A stretch of 64,000 nt of DNA, taken from positions 46,075-110,074 of the forward strand of contig MPUH01000094.1 of NCBI GenBank assembly GCA_001970955.1. The letters run 5' to 3'. A model generated the notes under the pieces. That model saw only the letters and a list, made by a program, of their open reading frames with translations, ran no database searches and was not told the origin of the DNA. Shown piece after piece: positions 8,775 through 17,971 of this stretch (the stretch's first letter is position 1; each line of letters starts with the position of its first letter). Origin of the DNA: Stentor coeruleus. Its lineage: Eukaryota > Ciliophora > Heterotrichea > Heterotrichida > Stentoridae. A program made the translations under genes and the position numbers.

Positions 8775-10319
8775 CTACTGCTGAGCTATAAGTTTCATCA
8801 TCATTTCTTTGAATTCACTTAGATCTATTTCCCCATCTCCATTCTGATCCACTTCTTTTATCAAACTATCCCACATCGGTTCATTTCCATGATTCCCAGT
8901 ACCAAACAATTCCTTCAGTTCTGTTGCTGATATTTTCCCACTACCATCAGCATCAAAAGCTTTAAACGCATTATCCAAATTTGTTTTACTTAACAAAATA
9001 TCTTTTTGTGCAGAAGCCATCAAAAACTCACTATAATCAATAAACCCAGAATTATTCGAATCTACTTGTTGCATAATTTTTTCCACTTCTTCAACAGCTG
9101 CTTCATATCCCATCTGTGATTTATAAGCTTCCATAAGTTCTTCTCTACTTAATTTCCCATCACCATTTTTATCAAGTCTTTTAAAATTCTCAGCAAGTTT
9201 TTTAGCTTCTTCTTTTGATATAAGTTGTGATGATATAAAAGTTAATACAGCTTCTTCTTTTGATATCAGCTGCGATGATATAAACGTTAAAACAGCATGT
9301 TGGAGTTTTTGTTCAGTGCGAAATGCTTTAAGATTAGTTAAAGTTTCAGTTTGCACATCACTTTCTCTAAAACTATTCAAAGTATTAGTTGTAATCCATT
9401 CATCTTTTAAAGCATCTTGAGATGATATTCTAGATGATGGGTTCATTTGAAGCATTTTTTTAATAAGGTTTTTTGCTTGAATACTAACCCTTCCCCATTC
9501 TTGATCTTCCATAGAATACTGTCCCCTTTGTACCCTTTCTAATATTTCCCTATCAGTTCTTCCATAAAATGGGGGTTTTCCAGATAGTAGTATATATAAA
9601 ATAACCCCACAGCTCCAAACATCACATTTTTCTGTGTAGTCTCTTCTAAGAACTTCAGGTGCTATATAATAAGCAGTTCCATATTTCTGAGTCATTTTAC
9701 TCCCAGTATCAAACATTTTAGATGTCCCAAAGTCAATTATCTTTAATAAACTATCAGCACTATCTTTTTCTAATAAAAGGTTTTCTGGCTTTAAATCTCT
9801 ATGAACTATACTGTTTGCATGACAATAAGCTACAGCACTTAAAATTTGTTTCATAAAATGTGCTGCTATTGGTTCAGAAAGCATACGACTTTTGATTATA
9901 AAATCAAATAACTCTCCTCCACTTACGAATTCTGTTACTAAGTGATAATATTTTTCATCTTCATACCATTCGTAAAGTTTGACTATGTTTGGATGATCAG
10001 CTTTAATGAGAATGTCAACTTCATTGAAAAATTGAGAGTGTTCTTTCATATCTTTTGTTATTGATTCTTTTTGGATAGTTTTTATAGCTCGTTTTTGACC
10101 TGTTGTTTTATGGGTGCCTACTCTGACAAAGCCGAAAGCTCCTGAACCTAGTTTATTTCCTATGATGTATTTGTCTTTGATATTACCTTTGCGCCGACCT
10201 ATGAATACTCCTTGATCGATTTTAAATTCTTCTTTGTTTTTTTCAGAGGACTGTGGAATATTGTTTGAATGGTTTGTAGCTTTTGGTACAGAACGATTTT
10301 TATTTGGAATGCAACCCAT
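8775..10319 (-). CDS. Calcium-dependent protein kinase (CDPK) with duplicated junction segment
   Basis: 514 residues. It starts MGC, a myristoylation plus palmitoylation signature that suggests membrane anchoring. The kinase domain (about 51-310) has GSGAFG (58-63), Lys80, HRDLKPEN (173-180), DFG (196-198) and APE. After the autoinhibitory junction come four canonical EF-hands with loops starting at D383, D420, D456 and D491. The kinase-junction-EF-hand order is diagnostic of CDPKs, which are activated directly by calcium. Unusual: residues 342-356 (AVLTFISSQLISKEE) are repeated exactly at 357-371, in the linker helix that relays calcium binding to the kinase. No n is present, and the two DNA copies differ at five third-codon positions. 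Confidence 0.93.
   Translation of the reverse strand: MGCIPNKNRSVPKATNHSNNIPQSSEKNKEEFKIDQGVFIGRRKGNIKDKYIIGNKLGSGAFGFVRVGTHKTTGQKRAIKTIQKESITKDMKEHSQFFNEVDILIKADHPNIVKLYEWYEDEKYYHLVTEFVSGGELFDFIIKSRMLSEPIAAHFMKQILSAVAYCHANSIVHRDLKPENLLLEKDSADSLLKIIDFGTSKMFDTGSKMTQKYGTAYYIAPEVLRRDYTEKCDVWSCGVILYILLSGKPPFYGRTDREILERVQRGQYSMEDQEWGRVSIQAKNLIKKMLQMNPSSRISSQDALKDEWITTNTLNSFRESDVQTETLTNLKAFRTEQKLQHAVLTFISSQLISKEEAVLTFISSQLISKEEAKKLAENFKRLDKNGDGKLSREELMEAYKSQMGYEAAVEEVEKIMQQVDSNNSGFIDYSEFLMASAQKDILLSKTNLDNAFKAFDADGSGKISATELKELFGTGNHGNEPMWDSLIKEVDQNGDGEIDLSEFKEMMMKLIAQQ
9207..9296 (-). repeat. 45-bp tandem duplication inside the CDPK gene
   Basis: Two adjacent 45-nt copies (9252-9296 and 9207-9251 on the minus strand) encode the same 15 residues. 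They differ at five sites, all synonymous third positions (GTT/GTA, ACG/ACT, TCG/TCA, CAG/CAA, CTG/CTT). Confidence 0.85.
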
Positions 10320-11605
10320 TTATTTAGACATAAATTCAGATCACTATTTTGGGAGATTTGCTGATGTATTTGCTGATTATTTTAAGGAAGAGAAAAAGAG
10401 TTTGTTTAAATTTAACTTTTATATTATGTTTTTTGTTATGCTGTGAGGCTAAGTTTGAATGATTTTTTTTTGGTTTTTAAAATTTTGTAAATTCAGGTTA
10501 AAGTTTTTTATTTTAATATAGAGAGGTTGGGATAAACTTTTTGTGTTTAGGGTTTAGATTTTTGTCATTAGTAACAGGCTTATATTTAAAATTTTTGGGT
10601 TTTAGATTAAAAATGATTTTTTCCATTTTTACATTATTATACTATATAGAGTGAAGTATATAAAATTAAGGTATTACAAATTAATTTTAGAAATTATTAC
10701 TATGTTTAGTCAACTTATTATAATCAATCTGCTTACCAAAAATGATAATTTTTAGAATATTAGCTTGAAGTTAAAAAATTATATTAATTTGTATACTTAC
10801 TCTATAAATAAACAAAAGTTAAGCTTTAATTAAGTCACTAATTACAAATTTAAAAATAATCATTTCCACAATAATTATAATTCTCTGAAATATTAGCATA
10901 TATAAATTTATAAAAAATTATTACCCTTAATACCTGATTTATTATACCAAGCCACACAAAAACTAAACTATTAATTATATCCCAAAACATAATAAAAATT
11001 ATAAACTACCTAAAAATATATTCAATACCAATTCAAAAAAACTATCTCCATCTTATCGAAGAAATAGTAATAATAATATTTTAATTACTTCATGATAATT
11101 TTATCTTCACAACCTCTCTTATTAAAAAAATTTCCATAAATTTTAATCACACTAAAAACCCATTCCCACAATTATTTCATTTAACACTTTAAACTACTTA
11201 ACACTAGCATATTTTACCATAAAACTTCCTAAAATCAACGTCAAACCATATAAAATTCTAACAAAAAAACCTACCATAATCTTCAAAAACAAACACCAAA
11301 ACAAACCTAATTCCACAACCTTAAAAAACTACAATATCTCACAATCCCCAAAATCCAAAAACCTCATAACCACCAAAAACCCCCACATCTTCCAACCAAA
11401 ACCCACTCCATCTTCAAAATTATTTCAAAAAAATTCAAAAATAACTACATTTACTTACTTTCTCCTACCTATTTTCACAATAAAACTCTTATCATAATAT
11501 CCTCAAACCATTTATACCCTTTCCTAATTTCTAAAACAACCATACTTCCCGATTGCCAAAAAAAAAAAACTTAATACAAAATTTAAAACCCTCTTATATA
11601 CTACC
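10320..11605. other. Divergent intergenic region with mirror-image base skew
   Basis: 1.29 kb between the CDPK and PLK start codons. The part near the minus-strand CDPK is G-rich on the plus strand (10441-10560 has 26 G and 4 C). The part near PLK is C-rich and G-poor, so both genes are preceded by coding-strand DNA poor in G. The switch falls around 10.7-10.9 kb. No ORF or RNA gene seen. Confidence 0.75.
11241..11550 (+). promoter_or_regulatory. 310-base G-free tract upstream of PLK
   Basis: Not a single G occurs on the plus strand over 310 consecutive bases; the tract is A, C and T with many CCA/CAA/AAC words. It lies 55 bp upstream of the PLK ATG. A regulatory role is inference; the composition is direct observation. 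Confidence 0.6.
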
Positions 11606-13327
11606 ATGGCAATGTCAAAAAAACCTTCTCAGGACTCTTTATTAAATGACAACATTATTGAAGAAAAACTCATCTTAGCAGATGGAGAAGTTCAAATAAA
11701 AAAATACTCCAAACGCAAATTCCTAGGAAAAGGGGGTTTTGCAAGAGTTTATGAATTCCTTTCTTTAGATACAAGAAAATCCCAAGCAGCTAAAATTGTA
11801 GGCAAAGACCAATTGACAAAGCAAAGAAGAAGACAAAAGCTTATGTCTGAAATAAAAATCCACAAAAGCTTATTCCATCAAAACATCGTANTTATGTCTG
11901 AAATAAAAATCCACAAAAGCTTATTCCATCAAAACATCGTATCTTTTGAGCATTTTTTCGAAGATAGCGAAAATGTTTATATTTTGTTAGAATTATGTAC
12001 CAATCAAACCCTTAGCGAACTTTTAAGACGAAGAAAAAGACTTACTGAACTTGAAGTCCAGTGTTATATGCTCCAGATCATATCTGCTCTTGTGTATATT
12101 CATAAAAAAAACGTTATTCACAGGGACTTGAAAATCGGCAATCTGTTCATAAGCGAAAAAATGGAAATAAAACTTGGAGATTTTGGTTTAGCTTCAAAAC
12201 TTGATTATGAAGGCCAAAAAAGAAAAACTATATGTGGTACTCCTAATTATATAGCCCCAGAAGTTTTAGATAGCAAATTAGGTCATAGTTTTGAAGTAGA
12301 TATTTGGGCGTTAGGGGTGATTATGTATACTTTACTTGTTGGAAGGCCTCCATTTGAAACTAATGATGTGAAGAAAACGTATAATCTGATTAAAATGAAT
12401 GCTTATTCTTTTCCTGACCAAATCGCTGTATCTTCAGAAGCTAAAAGCCTTATAACACAAATCCTTAAAAGTGACCCAACTCGTAGACCAACACTTGATG
12501 ATATACTTAATCATGAGTTTTTTCATATGGGTAATTCAATACCCAAACTACTTCCTGTAAGTACTTTAGCTGTTCCTCCAAGTGAAGCTTATATAAAAAA
12601 ATATAATCCTTTACCTTATTATCAGCCGGCAGAACTAGCTCATGATACAATGCCTGTTAAAAACATTTTAATGTCATCAAAAAAAATAGTATCAAGTAAC
12701 ACAGAAAAACCTTTAAAGTCTACAATTTCTAATGTTTTAATAACCCCAGCAACAATTTGGGTTAAAAAATGGATAGACTACTCAAGTAAATATGGACTTG
12801 GATATCTTCTTTCTAATGGTTCGGCAGGTGTGTATTTTAATGACTCAACAAAAATCATCCTCAAACCTGACCAGAGTATTTTTTACTATATCGAAAGATC
12901 ATCTAATAAAAAAGACTTAGTTTTTACTTATGACATCAACCAAGTCCCTGAAAAAATGTATAAAAAATTTGCCTTGTTACAACATTTTAAAAGCTACCTC
13001 GAAGCAGATGAAGAAAAAATAAACCCTGCAGTTGATGAAGAAGGGGATTTAAACTATGTTAAAAAATGGCTTAGAACCAAACGGGCAATACTTTTTAGGT
13101 TTGCTAATAAAAACGTCCAAGTCTCATTTCAAGACAAAACTGAAGTCATTCTTTCAAATGAAGCAAAAGTTATGACTTATGTCAATAAAAAGCATGAACG
13201 CCTGACTATGCCTATGAATAAAGCTCTAGAAAGTGCAGACCCTGAAATGAATAAACGGGTTAAATACACTAGAGACATTTTGAATTATATGATGAGTGGA
13301 AAGGCTAATCAAAATGCTTTGACTTAG
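11606..13327 (+). CDS. PLK1: Polo-like kinase
   Basis: 573 codons as given, of which 17 are an assembly artefact, so about 556 residues. The kinase domain begins at GKGGFARVY (41-49) with catalytic Lys63. It has HRDLK, DFG and the T-loop KRKTICGTPNYIAPEVL. The C-terminal half carries two polo boxes (WVKKWIDYSSKYGLGYLLSNG and YVKKWLRTKRAILFRFANK), which bind phosphorylated docking sites. Kinase plus two polo boxes defines PLK1-type mitotic kinases acting at spindle poles, kinetochores and cytokinesis. The single n at 11891 separates identical 50-bp copies. The start may be the first or second Met (MAMSKK). Confidence 0.95.
   Translation: MAMSKKPSQDSLLNDNIIEEKLILADGEVQIKKYSKRKFLGKGGFARVYEFLSLDTRKSQAAKIVGKDQLTKQRRRQKLMSEIKIHKSLFHQNIVXMSEIKIHKSLFHQNIVSFEHFFEDSENVYILLELCTNQTLSELLRRRKRLTELEVQCYMLQIISALVYIHKKNVIHRDLKIGNLFISEKMEIKLGDFGLASKLDYEGQKRKTICGTPNYIAPEVLDSKLGHSFEVDIWALGVIMYTLLVGRPPFETNDVKKTYNLIKMNAYSFPDQIAVSSEAKSLITQILKSDPTRRPTLDDILNHEFFHMGNSIPKLLPVSTLAVPPSEAYIKKYNPLPYYQPAELAHDTMPVKNILMSSKKIVSSNTEKPLKSTISNVLITPATIWVKKWIDYSSKYGLGYLLSNGSAGVYFNDSTKIILKPDQSIFYYIERSSNKKDLVFTYDINQVPEKMYKKFALLQHFKSYLEADEEKINPAVDEEGDLNYVKKWLRTKRAILFRFANKNVQVSFQDKTEVILSNEAKVMTYVNKKHERLTMPMNKALESADPEMNKRVKYTRDILNYMMSGKANQNALT
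11841..11941. repeat. Assembly join: 50-bp duplication around n at 11891
   Basis: 11841-11890 and 11892-11941 are identical. Removing one copy plus the n deletes 51 nt and keeps the PLK frame. Confidence 0.9.
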
Positions 13328-13389
13328 TATGAATAATAAACCTTTAAATTTATCATATAGGCTAGGGATGATAAAAATGATTATAAATA

Positions 13390-13884
13390 ATGCTCACAGA
13401 TGAGTCTTTTGATGAAACCCCTGAACTAAGAAGTTCTTCAAAGTTTGTTAGAGAAAAAACTAACGTTAAAATTAGAAGAAGTTATGATGAACATAAGGCT
13501 GCTACTCATAGGATTTTCTATGAAAAACCTAAAGTTTATTATGAACTTGGTGGATTAGGGGCAAATGTTGGTACTCAAGAATGGGCTAAGAAAAAGGAAA
13601 TGCATGATAAAAGAGCTAAGTATGCTCATACAATACAAAAAGTGAATACTAAAATTATCAAACCTAGGCAGGTTTTGGAACCTATAAAACCTTATACGTT
13701 GAAAGATAAAGCTTTAGATTTTGCAAAAGCTGTACCTAGGCCACAGAAAAAAAAGCAAGAGGAGGTTGTGAAAGAAAAAGATGAGAAAAAATATACTGCA
13801 GAATATATAAATCATTTAGATTTAAGACATGAAGAACTTAAAAAATCAGTTGATGAAATCAGAAGGAAGTTTCAAGGTTATTAA
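13390..13884 (+). CDS. Hypothetical basic protein
   Basis: 164 residues, highly charged, no membrane segment. A central motif YYELGGLGANVGTQEWAKKK is the only part with low-charge, possibly folded character; the C-terminus is a Lys/Glu-rich helix (HEELKKSVDEIRRKF). It begins 62 bp after the PLK stop on the same strand. No family recognised. Confidence 0.55.
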   Translation: MLTDESFDETPELRSSSKFVREKTNVKIRRSYDEHKAATHRIFYEKPKVYYELGGLGANVGTQEWAKKKEMHDKRAKYAHTIQKVNTKIIKPRQVLEPIKPYTLKDKALDFAKAVPRPQKKKQEEVVKEKDEKKYTAEYINHLDLRHEELKKSVDEIRRKFQGY

Positions 13885-14070
13885 ATTATGTGATTACATA
13901 AAAATCTAAGAGTATATTTAAAAAAATTATAGTATTTTAGATAAATGGGATAATAAATGTGAGGTGAAAATTCATAGATAATAGCAAGGGAAAGAGATAT
14001 CTAAGTTGATAATAAGGATAATTTATAGGTTTTATATACTGATTCATAATTGTTGACATTTATATAATAG

Positions 14071-14901
14071 ATGCTTTCAAAGATACCAAAGTGTTTTTTC
14101 TCTTCAACTTCTTTAAGATATCTCACAAAAGAGCAAGTGAAGTCTTATGAAGAAGATGGTTATCTTGTTATTAAGAATATGCTTCCAGCGCATATTAAAA
14201 GTAACCTAGCCAGCCTTTCTACTAAGCTTGAAGAATTACCTGAGACCCCTGGCAAATGGATGAAATACTATGAAGTTGATAAACGTACAGGAGACAGAAT
14301 GCTTTGTCGTATTGAGAACTTCTTACCTTTTAGCCCAGAACTTAGTGAAATATCATATGGTTTAATAACGGATATTAGTAGTGATCTCTTTGGTGAACAG
14401 GCAGTTATTTACAAAGAAAAAATCAACTTCAAATTCCCTAAAGGTAGTGGTTTTAATGCTCATCAAGATCAACCAGCCTTTGTGAGCTTTGGAATCGACA
14501 AACTTTTAACTGTTCTTTTACCTATTGACCCTAATACTAGGCTATCAGGTGGACTTGATATGGTTCGTAAACTTCACAAAGACAGAAAAATTTATTCACA
14601 AAATAGCGATGGGGCTATAAGAACTGATATTGAAGCTAAAATGAATTGGATTCCTGTTGATGGTGAAGCTGGAGATTTAGTGTTTTTTGATAGTTTTGCC
14701 CCGCATAGAAGTGATATAAATTTCAGTACTTTTACAAGAAGAAATTTGTATTTGACTTATAATCCTTTATCGCTTGGGAGTTTTAGAGAAAAGTATTATG
14801 AAGAGAAAAGAAAGCTGTTCCCTCCTGAATGTGAAAGGGATCCTAATAAGGATTATAGTGAAGGAGCAAAGGTTTTCAATGTTGCTAACCCTATTAAGTA
14901 G
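14071..14901 (+). CDS. Phytanoyl-CoA dioxygenase (PhyH) family protein
   Basis: 276 residues. The Fe(II) and 2-oxoglutarate binding site is visible: HQD (proximal His and Asp, in FNAHQDQPAF) and the distal His in FFDSFAPHRSDIN, followed by Arg in the TRRNLYLTY strand. N-terminal features YEEDGYLVIKNML and the overall length fit the family, which hydroxylates small molecules with release of succinate and CO2. The first about 20 residues (MLSKIPKCFFSSTSLRYL) are basic, hydroxylated and free of acidic residues, like a mitochondrial presequence. The substrate cannot be told from sequence. Confidence 0.85.
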   Translation: MLSKIPKCFFSSTSLRYLTKEQVKSYEEDGYLVIKNMLPAHIKSNLASLSTKLEELPETPGKWMKYYEVDKRTGDRMLCRIENFLPFSPELSEISYGLITDISSDLFGEQAVIYKEKINFKFPKGSGFNAHQDQPAFVSFGIDKLLTVLLPIDPNTRLSGGLDMVRKLHKDRKIYSQNSDGAIRTDIEAKMNWIPVDGEAGDLVFFDSFAPHRSDINFSTFTRRNLYLTYNPLSLGSFREKYYEEKRKLFPPECERDPNKDYSEGAKVFNVANPIK

Positions 14902-15577
14902 TTTAATTTAGAGGTAAATTTGATGAAGAGATTAAGCTTGGTGAAAATGTGAATTGCGTTGGGGAAATTTTAGGATGGAGGGTTTGGGTGCTGGGAATTA
15001 TGATTTAAGAGATTTTTTTAAGGCGAAAAGACTGGGATTTTGCGGGATTATCACAGTTTTTTTAAGGAAGACTGCTTTTGTTAAACTGAGTTATTTTGAA
15101 ATAAATTAGAGAGGTTTTTATTTGCTAATGCAGCTGGAGAGATTTGTTTTTTGATTGAGACTGATGGAGAGATTAAAAAACAGGATTGTGGTGGGTATAG
15201 GAAAAAGGCATTGGGGTAGTAAAGGATAAGTGGAATAGATGTTTGGAGGATGGGTTTAGAAAGTTAATATGAAGGGGTGATGAGTGGAATAACAGTTATT
15301 GGCTATAAGACTAGGATTTTTTAGGGTGGGGTTATTGGAGACAAATATAAAAGAAAGTCTTTTAAGTTAAATTTGATGTTAGTTGTTATTGAATAAAGTG
15401 CTATTCACTGATTTTTATGTAGAATTACGCATACTGAATAATTAGGCCTCTGATTTCTAAGTTACTTCAAACAATAACTAAAGTTATATTTTTGAAAAAG
15501 AAAAAATAAGCCCTGCAAAATTCTCAAACCATAATAAAATCCATATTAAAATTCCAATTAACCTTATCATAAACCTC
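14902..15577. other. Convergent 3' spacer with skew switch
   Basis: Between the PhyH stop and the 3' end of the GPx gene. From 14902 to about 15360 the plus strand is strongly G-rich and C-poor. Near the GPx end (about 15480-15577) it becomes C-rich. Both genes are thus followed by coding-strand G-rich DNA. No convincing ORF. Confidence 0.6.
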
Positions 15578-15623
15578 AGTGCTCAGACTAGTTCATTATT
15601 TATCCCCAGTCTTCACTTGCACT
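15578..15623 (-). promoter_or_regulatory. Candidate SECIS element
   Basis: It begins 6 nt after the GPx stop codon, in the 3' UTR as required for eukaryotic selenoprotein mRNAs. Outer helix AGTGC/GCACT (15619-15623 with 15578-15582) is perfectly complementary. Then come a 5' GTGA (15613-15616) facing a 3' GA (15583-15584), able to form the tandem G.A pairs of the SECIS core, and an inner helix AGACT/AGTCT, extendable by two pairs. Eleven nt after the GTGA lies AAA in the apical part, the spacing expected for the conserved unpaired AA. The quartet is GUGA rather than AUGA, and the inner helix is short, so this is a candidate only. Confidence 0.5.
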
Positions 15624-15629
15624 ATCCCC

Positions 15630-16160
15630 TTAAAGAATTTCTTCAATATCCTTACTCAAAGCCATAGGATAAACAGAAGGTCCATAATAATCAACAACAT
15701 GTCCATTTCTATCAATCAAAAACTTGCCGAAATTCCAACAAATTTTCCTTCTATTCAATCTACTTTTTTTTCTTAAAAACTTAAACACTTCACTAGCATT
15801 ACTTCCATTAACATCAGTTTTTTCAAACACTGTAAAATGAGCTCCTTGTTTTGTTATGAAATCTTTTATTTGATCTGAAGTCCCACGTTCTTGATAAAAG
15901 AATTGATTACAAGGAAAGGCTAGTATACATAATCCCCTTGAAGAATATTGTTGTTCTAAATGGACAAGCTCTTGATATGACCTTCTTGTCTTACCTCATT
16001 GACTTGCAACATTGACAATTATTAAGACTTTCCCTTTGAAATCAGATAGTTTTATAGGGATTTTGTCGATATTATTTACTGTTATGTCGTATAGTGAATC
16101 TGCAAGAGTATCATAATTTTCTCTACAGCAGTAACAACAGCACCCGCAGGCACCTCCCAT
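15630..16160 (-). CDS. GPX4: Selenocysteine-containing glutathione peroxidase (PHGPx/GPX4-like), UGA read as Sec
   Basis: 177 codons from ATG at 16160 to TAA at 15630, with one in-frame TGA at 15996-15998, codon 55. Its context, IIVNVASQ-U-GKT, is the glutathione peroxidase active site, where the family has selenocysteine or cysteine. The rest is intact: ILAFPCNQF (active-site Gln) and WNFGKFLIDRNG (active-site Trp and Asn). The lack of the extra loops of classical tetrameric GPx fits the monomeric GPX4 type, which reduces lipid hydroperoxides. The N-terminus MGGACGCCCYCC is unusually Cys-rich with Gly2, which could be lipidated. UGA as Trp would destroy the active site; no break elsewhere argues against a pseudogene. 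A candidate SECIS follows. Confidence 0.88.
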
Positions 16161-16750
16161 TGATAATTATATTAGGGAAAATTTTTAAGATGAGTGGCTA
16201 GTTTTTAATGTATAATATTAAAAAATTTTGTGATTTCATGTAAAAATAGAGAAAAATGAAGTTTTATATGCTTTATGATGATTATAGAATTGTAGTTTTA
16301 ATGAAAAAGAAGTGGGAGATTTACAAATTATTTGGTTTATGAATTAGTTTATAGTTATTATAATTTTTTTATTTTATCGACTGATATTGGAACACTTTTG
16401 TAATACTCAATAGTGGATAATTTACTTTTTGATAATTTTTATTAAGCTTGCAAGGTTTAGACAGTTATTTTCAGTTTACAATGTGATTCTGATGAAGATA
16501 ATATAATAATTTTTATCAATAATTTCTTTGTAATAATTTAACTTTAACACACATTGAGATTTAAACTTCCTCAAGCCGAAATGAGCGATTTCTACATGAA
16601 TTTTTAAGTTAAAGAGTTATAATAGTTTTGTATACATCCTTCATAGTCAAATGCATTTTTTTCTTATTATTTATATAAGTATTTGATTTAATGACTGATG
16701 AATATGCGTTATATTAGAGCTAATTAGAAATCATTAACATATAGAGTAAG
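16161..16750. other. Intergenic spacer
   Basis: About 590 bp of AT-rich DNA between the start of the GPx gene and the stop of the next minus-strand gene. No ORF, RNA gene or repeat seen. Confidence 0.5.
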
Positions 16751-17733
16751 TTAGTTTTCAGAATCACTCGACAATGACTCAATTGCATCAGAGAGTTGTT
16801 CATCTTCATCGTCATAGTTCTCAAAGTGTTTGAGAAGTAAATTGTTAAGCCGACTTTTNAGAGTTGTTCATCTTCATCGTCATAGTTCTCAAAGTGTTTG
16901 AGAAGTAAATTGTTAAGCCGACTTTTGTATTCAGTATACAAATGTGGAGTACTACTTTCACTTGAGCTCTTTATGTTAATTTCTTTTCTACTAATAAGTT
17001 CACTATCTGAAATATTTTCTAATGTGCAGTAGCTTTGCAATTCGGGCCAGTGTATTGAAGCTCTTCCTTCACTATGCCCTTGCATACTTGCTGGTGTTAT
17101 GATATCTTTGATGTAGCATATTTTTTTATGGGTGTAATCAGAAAAGTGCAAGCTGCAATAATGCTTTTTTTTACATGAATAGCAAACCCTTGAGATTATT
17201 TGCAAATCTTTGTTGGATGAATGTGGACTTCCTCTGCAAATAGGAGATTTTAAAGCATCTTTTGGATGTAAAAATGCATTAAATTTAAGTTTCGGGGTGT
17301 AAAATCCGTGGTTTATTGAGTTTTCTTGTGGAGTATTAGTTGGAGATACGCAAAAGTAACATTGGAATTTTCTAGAAGGATTATTGCTGCGCTCTTTTCT
17401 TTTGTTGAACGTAAAATTTTCATTGGACTCTGTGTTAATTGTTGATAATCGGCTGTTACTTGGCGGAGTTGAATCTGTTATATTGGTATCCTGATAGTCT
17501 ATTCTTGAAAAGTGCCTGATTTTCAAAGCAGGACGAGCAGGCTGGGTGCTTAAATTTTCGATTCCAATAATTTTGTTCTCATCAAGAAGCTCATCTATGT
17601 CTTTTATCTCCTCTACAGGTAGCGGAGGTTTACTTTTCTATATAAAAAGTACATTACTGACGTATTTTTTCCTGACAAACGTAGACTGATCTTTAACTTC
17701 GGTAATTTTATATATAATTACAGCCATAGCCAT
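16751..17733 (-). CDS. Cys/His-rich hypothetical protein, spliced
   Basis: Exon 1 runs from ATG 17733 (MAMAVIIYKITEV) to 17653; a 15-nt intron (gtactttttatatag) lies at 17638-17652; exon 2 ends at TAA 16751-16753. The n at 16859 sits between identical 67-bp copies whose 68 extra nt shift the frame. Collapsing them restores an acidic C-terminus ending LSSDSEN and gives about 299 residues. Two Cys/His clusters are visible: FQCYFC and CYSCKKKHYCSLH...HKKIC, possibly metal-binding. The rest is Ser-rich and disordered. I recognise no family. Confidence 0.65.
16792..16926. repeat. Assembly join: 67-bp duplication around n at 16859
   Basis: 16792-16858 and 16860-16926 are identical. The 68-nt insertion shifts the frame of the Cys/His-rich gene; deletion of one copy repairs it. 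Confidence 0.9.
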
Positions 17734-17851
17734 TGTTACTTAAATCCTAGTTTAATTTTTTAAGAAAGCAACAGGAATCCTGAGTCACCAGTAAAACATC
17801 CTGTAAAATAAGAAAATTAATTATTCTTTGTGTCTATTCTTGGATTTATAT

Positions 17852-17971
17852 TTATTTTGTTATATCTTTTAAACTTTTAAATTCTTCTTCAATGTTTTGG
17901 CTATTTGAGGTCATATTTACAACATCTTGTTCTGAGCAAAATTGTTGATTTGGGCGGCTGGAACTTTTCAT
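17852..17971 (-). CDS. Possible 39-residue small ORF
   Basis: ATG 17971 to TAA 17852 encodes a hydrophilic peptide (MKSSSRPNQQFCSEQDV...). It lies 118 bp upstream of the Cys/His-rich gene on the same strand. No short intron links it to that gene. It may be chance, an upstream ORF or a small gene. Confidence 0.2.
   Translation of the reverse strand: MKSSSRPNQQFCSEQDVVNMTSNSQNIEEEFKSLKDITK

Noticed and set aside
10234-10446. Plus-strand ORF at the CDPK start
   Set aside because: Overlaps the CDPK N-terminus in antisense and has no recognisable feature.
11892-11941. Internal repeat in the PLK kinase domain as a real duplication
   Set aside because: Identical copies flank an n, as at eight other sites; it would disrupt the conserved kinase N-lobe.
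15579-15776. Plus-strand ORF opposite the GPx gene
   Set aside because: Antisense shadow of the conserved GPx C-terminus.
15996-15998. UGA read as tryptophan (Blepharisma-type code)
   Set aside because: Trp at the GPx catalytic site would abolish function, Trp codons in the long genes are UGG, and UGA serves as the apparent stop at 26136, 26996 and 53821.
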